Assembly (NCBI RefSeq): GCF_036227205.1 | Contig: NZ_CP109442.1 | Coordinates: forward strand, 8,556,001-8,620,000 | Direction: 5' to 3' | DNA length: 64,000 nt | Source of the DNA: Amycolatopsis sp. NBC_01480 | Lineage (GTDB): Bacteria > Actinomycetota > Actinomycetes > Mycobacteriales > Pseudonocardiaceae | Part shown: positions 31,242-44,110 of the stretch, in pieces | Numbering within the stretch: the first letter of the stretch is position 1 | How the letters are laid out: each line of letters opens with the position of its first letter | The notes under the pieces: generated by a model | Told to the model about the DNA's origin: nothing | The model's input: the letters and a program-made list of their open reading frames with translations, nothing else | The model's database searches: none | Translations under genes and position numbers: made by a program

Positions 31242-32033
31242 ATGCCCGACGCCGCGCGGCTGCTCGCCGCCTATGAAGAGCAGGTCCGCCACGCCGAGCT
31301 GACGATCCCGGAGCCGGGCCTGCGGCTGGACCCGGACGGCCCGGTGGTCCGGGTGACCGGCGGCCGCCGCGGGTTCGTCACCGGGCGGCCGGACCTCGGC
31401 GTCACCGGGCCCGAGCTGGACGAACTGATCGCGCGGCAGCGGGACCACTTCGCCGCCCGCGGGGAGACCGTCGAGTGGAAGACGCGTGGCCACGACCGGC
31501 CGGCGTCGCTTCCGGAGCGGCTCCTCGCGGCGGGCTTCGAGCCGGAGCCGCCGGAGACGGTCGTGATCGCGGCGGTCGCCGATCTGGGGCTGGACTCCGC
31601 GCCGCCGGACGGAGCGCTGGTGCACGAAGTACGCGGTGAGGCGGACCTGCGGCGGATCGCCGCGCTGAGCGCCGAGGTGTTCGGCACCGACGAGGACGTG
31701 CTCGCCGCCGACCTGGTCGGCCGCCCGGACGCCGCAACGCACGTGGTCGCCGAGGCGGACGGCCGGTTCGTTTCGGCCGCGCGGCTGGAGTTCGTTCCGG
31801 GCACCGAGTTCGCCGGCCTCTGGGGAGGCTGCACACTGCCCGCGTGGCGCGGCCGGGGCCTGTACCGGGCGCTGGTCGCGCACCGCGCCCGGCTGGCCGC
31901 GGCCCGCGGCGTCCGGTACTTGCAAGTGGACGCCTCCGAGGACAGCCGCCCGATCCTCGAACGGCTCGGCTTCACGGCCGTCACCACGACCACGCCGCAC
32001 GTCTGGAGCCCGTCGGCGAAGGCGGTCCGATGA
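31242..32033 (+). CDS. GNAT-family N-acetyltransferase with long N-terminal extension
   Basis: A 263-residue protein. The C-terminal 125 residues form a GNAT domain with the acetyl-CoA loop PAWRGRGLYRALV and a terminal GFTAVTTTTPHVW. The N-terminal 130 residues are less conserved and contain charged helices (ELDELIARQRDHFAARGE). The substrate is unknown. The stop overlaps the start of a second GNAT gene (ATGA), so the two are translationally coupled. Confidence 0.85.
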   Translation: MPDAARLLAAYEEQVRHAELTIPEPGLRLDPDGPVVRVTGGRRGFVTGRPDLGVTGPELDELIARQRDHFAARGETVEWKTRGHDRPASLPERLLAAGFEPEPPETVVIAAVADLGLDSAPPDGALVHEVRGEADLRRIAALSAEVFGTDEDVLAADLVGRPDAATHVVAEADGRFVSAARLEFVPGTEFAGLWGGCTLPAWRGRGLYRALVAHRARLAAARGVRYLQVDASEDSRPILERLGFTAVTTTTPHVWSPSAKAVR

Positions 32034-32539
32034 GCCGCACGCCCGAGCCCACCGCAAGGCTCGCGTTCCGCGAAATGACCCCGGACGACCTCGACGACAT
32101 GGCCGCGCTCCTCGGCGACCGGGACGTGATGCGGCACTACCCGCGCCCCCGGGACCGGGACGAGGCCCTGGCCTGGATCGACTGGAACCAGCGCCTCTAC
32201 CGGCGCGAGGGGTTCGGGCTCTGGCTGGTCACGCTCCGGGCCACCGGCGAGTTCGCCGGCGACTGCGGCCTGACCCCGCAGGAGATCGACGGGGCCACCG
32301 AGATCGAGGTCGGCTACCACTTCCGCACGGACCTGCAGGGCCGCGGCTACGCCACCGAAGCGGCGGCCGCCTGCCGCGACCACGCCCGCGACGTGCTCGG
32401 CGCGAGCCGCCTGATCGCGATCATCCGCCCGGACAACACCCCGTCCCGGCGCGTCGCCGAGAAGATCGGCCTCCCCCACGAACGGGATACCGTGTCCCGC
32501 TCGGGCCTGCCCGTCTGTGTGCACGCTGCTGCTCTGTGA
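32030..32539 (+). CDS. RimJ/RimL-type GNAT N-acetyltransferase
   Basis: A 169-residue acetyltransferase. The acetyl-CoA motif is LQGRGYATEAAAACRDHA, followed by RVAEKIGLPHERD. This pattern is typical of the RimJ/RimL branch that modifies N-termini or small molecules. The ATG overlaps the upstream GNAT stop by 4 bases; an alternative upstream start would only extend into that gene. Confidence 0.87.
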   Translation: MSRTPEPTARLAFREMTPDDLDDMAALLGDRDVMRHYPRPRDRDEALAWIDWNQRLYRREGFGLWLVTLRATGEFAGDCGLTPQEIDGATEIEVGYHFRTDLQGRGYATEAAAACRDHARDVLGASRLIAIIRPDNTPSRRVAEKIGLPHERDTVSRSGLPVCVHAAAL

Positions 32540-32603
32540 ACGGCACGGCCGGTGAGCCGCGGGTTCCGCTGACTCCAGCCCGTCCGGCAGGCACAATGGC
32601 GGC

Positions 32604-33047
32604 ATGAGCCCCGACCTCGACGAGCTGCGACGGCTGCGGCGTGCCCGCGACCGGATGGACCGCGAGTACGCGCAGCCGCTCGACGTGGCCGCGCTCGCCC
32701 GGACCGCGCTGATGTCGGCCGGGCACTTCAGCCGCCGCTTCCGCGACGCGTACGGCGAGACGCCGTACTCCTACCTCATGACCCGCCGCATCGAGCGGGC
32801 GAAGTCGCTGCTGCGCCGCGGCGACCTGAGCGTGACGGACGTCTGCTTCGCCGTCGGGTGTACGAGCCTGGGCTCGTTCAGCGCTCGCTTCACCGAACTC
32901 GTCGGCCAGACACCCAGCTCCTACCGCGCGGGCAACCACGAGGAGCTGCGGGTGCTGCCGGGCTGCCAGGCGATGGTCCTGACCCGGCCCCGGCGGGTGA
33001 AAGCCGGGGACAGCTCCGGAGACGCTCCCGCAGTCGCACCCGCCTGA
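32604..33047 (+). CDS. Short AraC-family transcriptional regulator
   Basis: A 147-residue protein consisting almost entirely of the two helix-turn-helix units of AraC proteins (LDVAALARTALMSAGHFSRRF, then LSVTDVCFAVGCTSLGSFSARF) with PSSYRAG after them. It has no ligand-binding domain, so it may be controlled by expression level or by a partner. In other actinomycetes such short AraC genes are often next to glyoxalase-like genes; none is seen here. Confidence 0.87.
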   Translation: MSPDLDELRRLRRARDRMDREYAQPLDVAALARTALMSAGHFSRRFRDAYGETPYSYLMTRRIERAKSLLRRGDLSVTDVCFAVGCTSLGSFSARFTELVGQTPSSYRAGNHEELRVLPGCQAMVLTRPRRVKAGDSSGDAPAVAPA

Positions 33048-33078
33048 CCTGCGCGCCGCGATCAGCAGAAGGCAGGCG

Positions 33079-33684
33079 TCAGAGCCAGCCGCTCGTTTCC
33101 GCGAGCCGGACGGCCTCCGCGCGGGTGCGGGCCTGGGTCTTGCCGATCGCCGACGACAGGTGGTTGCGCACGGTTCCTTCGGACAGCCCGACGGTCCTGG
33201 CGATGTCGGCGACTGTGCCGCCCTCCGCCGCGGCGCGGAGCACGTCCGCCTCCCGGTCGGTCAGCGGGCTGGCACCGCTCGCGAGGGATTCGGCCGCGAG
33301 GGCGGGATCCACGAACCGCAGTCCGGCGTGGACCCGGCGGATGGCGTTGACCAGCTGTTCGGGGCGGGAGTCCTTGACCACGTAGCCGGCCGCGCCCGCG
33401 GACATCGCGCGGGAGAGGTATCCGGGCCGGCTGAAGGTGGTGCAGATGATCACCCGGCAGGACGGCAGGGCGTGGCGAAGTTCGGCGGCCACGGCCAGCC
33501 CGTCCCGGCCCGGCATCTGCACGTCGAGCAGCGCGACGTCGGGCGCCGTCCGCTGCGCGGCGGGCAGCACCTCGGTGCCGGTGCCGAGTTCGGCGACCAC
33601 TTCGAGGTCGGGCTCGAGCCGCAGCATCGACGCCAGCGCACCGCGCACGAGCGCCTGGTCGTCGGCCAGCAGGACGCGGATCAT
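33079..33684 (-). CDS. NarL/LuxR-family response regulator
   Basis: A 201-residue regulator with a receiver domain (LLADDQALVRGAL, phospho-acceptor aspartate in ALLDVQMPG, lysine in VVKDSRP) and a C-terminal LuxR helix-turn-helix (LTDREADVLRAAAEGGTVADIARTVGLSEGTVRNHLSSAIGK in outline). Its ATG overlaps the kinase stop by 4 bases, so the pair is one unit. The regulated genes are not obvious; the next gene downstream is convergent. Confidence 0.92.
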   Translation of the reverse strand: MIRVLLADDQALVRGALASMLRLEPDLEVVAELGTGTEVLPAAQRTAPDVALLDVQMPGRDGLAVAAELRHALPSCRVIICTTFSRPGYLSRAMSAGAAGYVVKDSRPEQLVNAIRRVHAGLRFVDPALAAESLASGASPLTDREADVLRAAAEGGTVADIARTVGLSEGTVRNHLSSAIGKTQARTRAEAVRLAETSGWL

Positions 33685-34925
33685 GCGGGCTCCGTTCCGG
33701 CGGCCGAGACCGGCTGGGCAGCCGACTGTGGGACCGGGACGCGGGCCAGCACACGGAACCCGCCGCCGGGAGCCCGGCCGTGTTCGAGCACGCCGGACAC
33801 CGCGTCCAGCCGTTCGGCGAGACCGGTCAGCCCGTGCCCGGCCACGGCTTCGGCCGAGACGGTGCCGTCGTCGGCGATCTCCACCCAGTCGCGGCCGAGC
33901 CGGATGCTGCAGCGTCCGGCATCGGAGTGGCGCAGCACGTTCGTGACCGCTTCCCGGACCACGTAACCGAAAACCCCGTGCAGCCCGGGCAGCGCCTCGT
34001 CAGCCGTCGCGGGCAATTCGGCCCGCACGCCGGCCGCGCGCAGGGCCATCCGGGCACCGGCGATCTCACTGGTCAGCGAAACCGTGCGGTAGTCCGAGAC
34101 GGTGGCCCGCACGTCGGAAAGTGCTTGCCGGCACAGGCTTTCCAGCTCGACGACCTCGGTCATGGCCGGACCGGGGTCGCGGCCGGACTCCAGGATCCGC
34201 CGGGTCAGCCCGAGCTTGACGGTCATCGTCGAGAGACTGTGCCCGAGGATGTCGTGCAGGTCCCGGGCGACCCGCTCCCGTTCCTGGTCCACGGCCAGGC
34301 GGCGGACTTGCGCACGCGCGGCCCGCAGCTGGCCGATCGTGAAGACCAGCGCGAACACGACGCCGAGGGCGGCGGTCACCGCGGCCAGCGTGGCCACCAG
34401 CGCCCAGTTCACCCGGCCGCCGGCCAACTGCATCCAGCCGATCTGGGCCAGGGCGGTGGCGAGGCCGAGCAGCAGGGAGTACCGCAGCGGCAACAGCATC
34501 AGCCCGGACGCGATGGCGTACGTCAGGTCGGTCAGGTAATCGGGCGAGCCCAGCAGTACGGCCGGCGCCGCCCCGAGTACGAACAACGCGGCCACGATGG
34601 CGATCCGCAGCCGGTGCGACGCCGGCGGCCCGAACCACGGCGCCAGCACGCAGCCCACGCCGTAACAGACGACCAGGCCCAGCGACACGCCGGCGAGCAC
34701 CGGGTCGCGCCCGCCGTCGGCGACGCCGACGAACCGCGCGATCAGGAAGAGCGAGGAGAGATTCGCCAGCGCGACGACCGCGATCGCCCGGCGGCCGCGC
34801 CGCCGCTGACCGTCCAGCGGTTCGCCCCGGAAACTCCAGTCCGGCCACGACCGGATGGAGAACTCCTCGGGTTCGTCTTGCACCACCGCGGTGATGCTAC
34901 GGGAGCGGCCCGGCGATTCGATCAT
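33681..34925 (-). CDS. NarL-type (HisKA_3) sensor histidine kinase
   Basis: A 414-residue kinase with five to six predicted membrane helices in residues 45-210. No large extracytoplasmic domain is present, so it may sense within the membrane. The H-box is ARDLHDILGHSLSTMTVKLGL and the ATPase part has VREAVTNVLRHSD and GHGLTGLAERL. This is the DesK/LiaS layout, often linked to envelope stress. The ATG at 34925 is the best start before the first helix, although a shorter GTG start is possible. Confidence 0.87.
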   Translation of the reverse strand: MIESPGRSRSITAVVQDEPEEFSIRSWPDWSFRGEPLDGQRRRGRRAIAVVALANLSSLFLIARFVGVADGGRDPVLAGVSLGLVVCYGVGCVLAPWFGPPASHRLRIAIVAALFVLGAAPAVLLGSPDYLTDLTYAIASGLMLLPLRYSLLLGLATALAQIGWMQLAGGRVNWALVATLAAVTAALGVVFALVFTIGQLRAARAQVRRLAVDQERERVARDLHDILGHSLSTMTVKLGLTRRILESGRDPGPAMTEVVELESLCRQALSDVRATVSDYRTVSLTSEIAGARMALRAAGVRAELPATADEALPGLHGVFGYVVREAVTNVLRHSDAGRCSIRLGRDWVEIADDGTVSAEAVAGHGLTGLAERLDAVSGVLEHGRAPGGGFRVLARVPVPQSAAQPVSAAGTEPA

Positions 34926-35035
34926 GCGACAAGCGTCCAGGCTGGACGCCTCCCCGTCCCGCCCATCCGTCACTCGACGGGCCCTGACATCCGGCAGGGG
35001 TCTCCCCGGTCGCGTCGTGCTGTCCCCGGCGTGCG

Positions 35036-35446
35036 TCAACCGGCGCGACTGGCCGACGACGGTTCCGCGTGCCGACGGTCGTAGCCCTGCTGGGAATCCT
35101 GGATCTCGCCGGTGTGGGCGACCGTCCAGTCGTAGAGCCGGCCGAACGGCTCGCGCAGAGATTCGCCGAGCGGCGTCAGCGAGTACTCGACCCCGACCGG
35201 CGAGGTGGGCAGCACGCGGCGCTCGATCATCCCGTTGCGTTCCAGGCGGCGCAGGGTCTGGGTGAGCACCCGCTGGGTCACGCCTTCCAGGCGGCGCTTG
35301 ATTTCGTTGAAGCGGTGGGGTTTCTCCAGCACGGCCAGCACCATCATCGACCACTTGTCGGCGATCTGGTCGAGGATCGGGCGGCTGGGGCAGTCGGCCC
35401 GGTAGACGACGCCGTCGGGGCCGGGATCGGTCCGGGGACTGGCCAT
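35036..35446 (-). CDS. HxlR-family regulator
   Basis: A 136-residue winged-helix protein with the HxlR signature: CPSRPILDQIADKWSMMVLAVL near residues 19-40 and RRVLPTSPVGVEYSLTPLGESL. The cysteine at the N-terminal side of the first helix is often a redox sensor in this family (for example in HypR and YodB). It is divergent from a crotonase gene. An inverted repeat in the shared interval is a likely operator. Confidence 0.88.
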   Translation of the reverse strand: MASPRTDPGPDGVVYRADCPSRPILDQIADKWSMMVLAVLEKPHRFNEIKRRLEGVTQRVLTQTLRRLERNGMIERRVLPTSPVGVEYSLTPLGESLREPFGRLYDWTVAHTGEIQDSQQGYDRRHAEPSSASRAG

Positions 35447-35515
35447 CCGCAGTATCCTCCATGATCCTTGCGATGCTTGAAGTGCGTTATTGACGGCGGA
35501 GACCCGCCGTCCCAG

Positions 35516-35540
35516 GCTAGGTATACATCAGGAACCTAGC
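35516..35540. promoter_or_regulatory. HxlR operator candidate in the divergent interval
   Basis: GCTAGGT (35516-35522) and ACCTAGC (35534-35540) form a 7-bp inverted repeat with an 11-base centre (ATACATCAGGA). The site is 15 bases upstream of the crotonase start and 70 bases from the HxlR start. Its TATAC stretch may be part of a promoter. Confidence 0.5.
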
Positions 35541-35554
35541 AATCGGAGCCCTCC

Positions 35555-36388
35555 ATGCCCCACCCCGCCTACGCGACCCTGCGAGTGAGCCGCGAGGCCG
35601 GCATCGTCCGCGTCACCCTCGACAACCCGCCGGTCAACGTGCTGGACGTCGCCCTCATGACCGACCTGCGGCACCTGCTGGCGGCGCTGCGGGACGACGA
35701 TTCGGCGCGGGTGATCGTGTTCGACAGCGCCGACCCGGACTTCTTCATCGCCCACGTGGACATGTCCCTTGTGGACACCCCCGACGCGTTCGACGGGCTG
35801 GCGGCCGGCATTCCCCGTGGTGTCAACGTCTTCCAGGCTCTGGGCGAACTGCTGCGGCACCAGCCCCAGGTGACGATCGTCAAGCTGGCCGGCCTGGCGC
35901 GAGGCGGCGGGGCGGAGTTCGTCGCGGCGGCGGACATGGCCTTCGCCGCGATCGGCCGCGCCGGCCTCGGCCAGATCGAGGCGCTGATGGGGATCGTCCC
36001 CGGAGGTGGCGGCACCCAGTACCTGGCCAACCGCGTCGGCCGCAATCGCGCGCTGGAGGCGGTGCTGGGCGCCGAGCTGTTCGACGCCGAGACCGCCGAA
36101 CGCCACGGCTGGGTCAACCGCGCCGTCCCCGCCGAAGAGCTCGACGAGGTGGTCGACCGGCTCGCCCGGAACATCGCCGCCCTGCCGGAAGGCGTGGTCG
36201 CCGCGGCCAAGCACGCCCTGACCCCGGACGACCTGGCCGCCGGTCTCCAGCGGGAAAACGACGCCTGGGCCGGCCAGTTCGTCCGCCCCGCGGCCGAGAA
36301 GCTGATCCGCGGGGGCCTCGCCCACGGCGCCCAGACCCGCGAAGGCGAACGTGATCTCGAAGGCCTGCTCCGCGGCCTGGCCGGTTGA
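35555..36388 (+). CDS. Enoyl-CoA hydratase/isomerase family protein
   Basis: A 277-residue crotonase-fold protein. The oxyanion-hole segments are DPDFFIAHVDMS and KLAGLARGGGAEFVAAADM. The region GQIEALMGIVPGGGGTQYLA carries the first catalytic-type glutamate. Enoyl-CoA hydratase, isomerase or dehalogenase activities all use this fold, so the reaction is uncertain. It is probably controlled by the divergent HxlR gene. No other fatty-acid oxidation gene is directly beside it. Confidence 0.87.
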   Translation: MPHPAYATLRVSREAGIVRVTLDNPPVNVLDVALMTDLRHLLAALRDDDSARVIVFDSADPDFFIAHVDMSLVDTPDAFDGLAAGIPRGVNVFQALGELLRHQPQVTIVKLAGLARGGGAEFVAAADMAFAAIGRAGLGQIEALMGIVPGGGGTQYLANRVGRNRALEAVLGAELFDAETAERHGWVNRAVPAEELDEVVDRLARNIAALPEGVVAAAKHALTPDDLAAGLQRENDAWAGQFVRPAAEKLIRGGLAHGAQTREGERDLEGLLRGLAG

Positions 36389-36832
36389 TCAGCGAGAGTC
36401 GGCTGAGAGCGTCTTCATGGTGACGTAGCTGGTCACGGCGGCCACGCTGGGCAGGCCGGCCAGGCGGTGGGCGTGGAAGTCCTCGTAGGCGGGCAGGTCG
36501 GCGACCTCGACGTGGAGCAGGTAGTCGTAGTCGCCGGTGACGTGGTGGCAGTGCACCACCCCGGGCAGCCGGACGACCGCGCGCTCGAACGCGACCACGT
36601 CCGCGCGCCCGTGGCGCACCAGCCGGACCCCGGCGAACACCCGCAGGCCGCGGCCGACGGCGGCGGGATCGAGCACGGCCCGGTAGCCCCGGATCACCCC
36701 GGTCTCCTCCAGCCGGCGCACCCGGCGCAGGCACGGCGACGGCGACAGGCCGACCCGCGCGGCCAGCTCCGCGTTGCTGATCCGGCCGTCCGCTTCGAGC
36801 ACGGCCAGGATCGACCGGTCCACCTCGTCCAT
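36389..36832 (-). CDS. Lrp/AsnC-family regulator
   Basis: A 147-residue protein with an N-terminal helix-turn-helix (ISNAELAARVGLSPSPCLRRVRRLEETG) and a C-terminal RAM/ACT-like domain (VVHCHHVTGDYDYLLHVEVADL) that binds amino acids. It starts MDEVDRSIL. It is divergent from the PLP enzyme gene across 153 bases and probably controls it in response to a sulfur or other amino acid. Its stop lies one base after the crotonase stop, so the two genes are convergent with no spacer. Confidence 0.92.
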   Translation of the reverse strand: MDEVDRSILAVLEADGRISNAELAARVGLSPSPCLRRVRRLEETGVIRGYRAVLDPAAVGRGLRVFAGVRLVRHGRADVVAFERAVVRLPGVVHCHHVTGDYDYLLHVEVADLPAYEDFHAHRLAGLPSVAAVTSYVTMKTLSADSR

Positions 36833-36985
36833 GAGGCAGATTATTGCGCGCTCCGGCGCTCTAGCACATCGGACGGCCCGGACGGTGACGCTACTTGCTG
36901 CCAAAGTTGCGCCGGATCGTTCCGATGGCGGCCGGTGGCCGGGCACTCTGGTGGGGCCGGTGATCCACTCCGGGAAAGGGGAACC

Positions 36986-38155
36986 ATGCCTGGCCGCAGC
37001 ACGGTCGCCATCCACGCCGATCGGGACGTCGCGCCCAGCCGCGCGGTGGCCCGGCCGATCTACCAGTCGGCGGCCTTCGCGGCCGAGGACGCCGAGGCGT
37101 TCGCCCGGGTCGCGGTGGACCGGCGGGGACACGATTTCTACACCCGGTACGGCAATCCGAACCACGCGCAGGTCGCGGCGGTGGTCGCGGAACTGGAGCA
37201 CACCGAGGCGGCGCTGGTCACCGCGTCCGGGATGGCCGCGCTCACCACCGCCGTGCTGGGCCTGGTGTCGGCCGGCGACCACGTGATCGGGCAGAAGTCC
37301 ACCTACGGCGGCACGGCGTCGGTGCTGCTGAACCTGTTGCCACGCCTGGGGATTTCGGTCACGCAGGTCGACCAGACCGACCTCGCGGCGTTCGGCCGGG
37401 CGCTGACGCCGCGGACCCGGCTGATCCTGCTGGAGTCGCCCAGCAATCCGCTGCTCCAGATCACCGACCTGGCGGCCGTCGCCGGCCTGGCCCGCGCGCA
37501 CGGCGCGTTGACCATGGCCGACAACACCTTTGCCACCCCGGTGAACCAGCGGCCGGCCGACCTCGGCGTCGACCTGGTCTGGCACAGCGCGACCAAGTAC
37601 CTCAACGGCCACAGCGACGTTTCGGCCGGAGTGCTGGCCGGATCGGCGGAGCTCCTGGACCGGATCTGGGACGTCGCGCTGCTGACCGGCGCCGTGCTCG
37701 GCCCGTTCGACGCCTGGCTGCTGCTCCGCGGCCTGCGCACCCTGCCCCTGCGGATGCCCCGGCACAACGCGAACGGCCAGGCGCTCGCGGAAGCGTTGCA
37801 GGATCACCCGGCCGTCGCGAAGGTGCACTACCCCGGTCTCGTCACCCACCCTCAGCACGCGTTGGCAGCCCAGCGGATGAGCGGCTTCGGCGGCGTGCTG
37901 GCGGTCGAGCTGGCCGCCGGTTTCGAGGCGGCGGAAGCGTTTCTGGGCCGCCTGCACTACGCCCGCCGGTCGGCCAGCCTCGGCGGTGTCGAATCGCTGG
38001 CCGTGCACCCGGCGTCCATGTGGCGCGGAATGCTCAGCGAGCGGCAGATCGCCGAATCCGGCGTGCCGCTCGGCCTGGTCCGGCTGGCCGCCGGCACCGA
38101 GGACACCGAAGACCTGGTCGCCGACGTGCTCGCCGCGGCCGACTCCCTGAACTGA
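36986..38155 (+). CDS. PLP-dependent trans-sulfuration-type enzyme (MetB/methionine gamma-lyase family)
   Basis: A 389-residue Cys/Met metabolism enzyme. It has the phosphate-binding segment TASGMAALTTAVLG, the aspartate in MADNTFATP and the PLP lysine in HSATKYLNGHSDVSAG. The C-terminal part has SLGGVESLAVHPASM. Members catalyse cystathionine synthesis or cleavage, or methionine or homocysteine lyase reactions. The divergent Lrp gene and the following amidohydrolase suggest catabolism rather than biosynthesis, but this is inference. Confidence 0.88.
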   Translation: MPGRSTVAIHADRDVAPSRAVARPIYQSAAFAAEDAEAFARVAVDRRGHDFYTRYGNPNHAQVAAVVAELEHTEAALVTASGMAALTTAVLGLVSAGDHVIGQKSTYGGTASVLLNLLPRLGISVTQVDQTDLAAFGRALTPRTRLILLESPSNPLLQITDLAAVAGLARAHGALTMADNTFATPVNQRPADLGVDLVWHSATKYLNGHSDVSAGVLAGSAELLDRIWDVALLTGAVLGPFDAWLLLRGLRTLPLRMPRHNANGQALAEALQDHPAVAKVHYPGLVTHPQHALAAQRMSGFGGVLAVELAAGFEAAEAFLGRLHYARRSASLGGVESLAVHPASMWRGMLSERQIAESGVPLGLVRLAAGTEDTEDLVADVLAAADSLN

Positions 38156-38191
38156 CCGAGCCCTGAACTGACCGAGAAAGGCGTTCACCCG

Positions 38192-39490
38192 ATGAAAACC
38201 CTGATCACCGGCGGCACGATCCTCAGCCTGGACCCGGCCGTCGGCGATTTCGCCCGCGGCGACGTGCTGATCCGCGACGGCATCATCGAAGCCGTCGCGG
38301 AACGGATCGACGCGCCGGACGCCGACGTGATCGACGGGACCGCGCGGATCGTGCTGCCCGGCTTCGTCGACAACCACCGCCACTCCTGGCAGACGGCGTT
38401 CCGCGGCATCGGCGCCGACTGGACGTTCGACGACTACGTGACGGCGATGCACGGCACGTTCAAGCCGCACTACCGGCCCGAGGACGTCTACCTCGGGAAC
38501 CTGCTCGGCCGGCTGGAGGCCCTGCACTCCGGCGTGACCACCATGCTGGACTGGTGCCACGCCGGGCAGCGCCCCGAGCACGCCGACGCCGCGCTGGCCG
38601 GTCTCCGGGACGCGCCGGGGCGGTCGATCTTCTGCTACGGCGCGGGTTACCGGACCGCCGACCGGATCGAAGCCGAGCTCCGCCGCGTGCGATCCGGGGT
38701 CACCGATAGCGGCCTGGTCACCATGGCGCTGGGACTGCGCGGCCCGGGCGAGGTCACCATGGACACCGTCGCCGGGGACCTGAAGCTGGCGGCCGAACTC
38801 GGGCTGCGGACCAGCATGCACGTGATCGGCGGGCCCGCCGGCCGGCCGGTCGCCGAGCTCCGGGCGCACGGGCTGCTGTCGGACACCACGACTTTCGTGC
38901 ACGCCAACGGGCTCGGCGACGACGAGCTGCGGATGCTGGCCGACGCGGGCAGCTCCGTGTCGATCAGCCCGGACGTCGAGGCGAAGATGGGCTTCGGCTG
39001 GCCGGAGACCGGCCGGGTGCTGGCGGCCGGCCTGCGCCCGACGCTGTCCGCCGACGACTGCCCGTCCGCCGCCGGCGACCTGTTCGCCGCGATGCGCACC
39101 GCCTTCGCCGTGCAGCGCGGGCTCGACGGCAGCCTGAATTCCCGGGACCTGCTGGACTTCGTGACGGTCGACGCGGCCCAGTCGTGCGGTCTCGGTGCCC
39201 GCACGGGAAGCCTCACTCCCGGCAAGGACGCGGACGTGATCCTGCTCCGCGCCGACGACCCGACCGTCTTCCCGGTCACCGACGCCGCCGGCACCGTCGT
39301 CACGGCCGGCCACCCCGGGCTGGTCGACACGGTTCTCGTGGCCGGTCAGGTGGTCAAGCGGGACGGCCGCCTGCTCGGCGTCGACCTGCCCGCGCTCCAG
39401 GCGCGGCTGCTGGCCTCACGCGACCGGATCGCCGCGGCCGCCGGTGTTCCGCTCGACGGCAGCTGGCGCCCCGGGCCGAGTCGCGGCTGA
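38192..39490 (+). CDS. Amidohydrolase (chlorohydrolase/cytosine-deaminase-like)
   Basis: A 432-residue metal-dependent deaminase or hydrolase of the AtzA/TrzN/SAH-deaminase group. It has a beta-sandwich N-terminus (ITGGTILSLDP), the HxH motif in PGFVDNHRHSWQ, a histidine in TSMHVIGG, FVHANGL and the aspartate in TLSADDCPSAAG, then GSLTPGKDADVILL. Substrates in this group are aminated or halogenated heterocycles. It is 36 bases after the PLP gene on the same strand and probably in its operon. Its end is 10 bases from the convergent NlpC/P60 gene. Confidence 0.88.
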   Translation: MKTLITGGTILSLDPAVGDFARGDVLIRDGIIEAVAERIDAPDADVIDGTARIVLPGFVDNHRHSWQTAFRGIGADWTFDDYVTAMHGTFKPHYRPEDVYLGNLLGRLEALHSGVTTMLDWCHAGQRPEHADAALAGLRDAPGRSIFCYGAGYRTADRIEAELRRVRSGVTDSGLVTMALGLRGPGEVTMDTVAGDLKLAAELGLRTSMHVIGGPAGRPVAELRAHGLLSDTTTFVHANGLGDDELRMLADAGSSVSISPDVEAKMGFGWPETGRVLAAGLRPTLSADDCPSAAGDLFAAMRTAFAVQRGLDGSLNSRDLLDFVTVDAAQSCGLGARTGSLTPGKDADVILLRADDPTVFPVTDAAGTVVTAGHPGLVDTVLVAGQVVKRDGRLLGVDLPALQARLLASRDRIAAAAGVPLDGSWRPGPSRG

Positions 39491-39500
39491 TGCCGCGCGG

Positions 39501-44038
<4,538 letters not shown>

Positions 44039-44055
44039 TTTCCGTTACACCACAA

Positions 44056-44092
44056 GCGAAGGCCGTCCCGGTTCTCCCGGGGCGGCCTTCGC
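44056..44092. terminator. acnA terminator
   Basis: GCGAAGGCCGTCCCGG (44056-44071) pairs with the stretch ending at 44092 (core CGGCCTTCGC) in a 16-bp stem with a 5-base TTCTC loop. It begins 17 bases after the acnA stop and may also serve the convergent DHFR-like gene. Confidence 0.8.
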
Positions 44093-44110
44093 CGTTGTCG
44101 GATGCCCGGC

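Noticed and set aside
36986..38155. PLP enzyme as the missing EgtE
   Set aside because: Its motifs are those of the Cys/Met trans-sulfuration family (HSATKYLNGHSDV), whereas EgtE is a different aminotransferase class V-like fold.
36389..39313. 974-codon minus-strand frame that contains the Lrp gene at its end
   Set aside because: Only the last 147 codons form a normal Lrp protein. The rest is antisense to the PLP enzyme and amidohydrolase.
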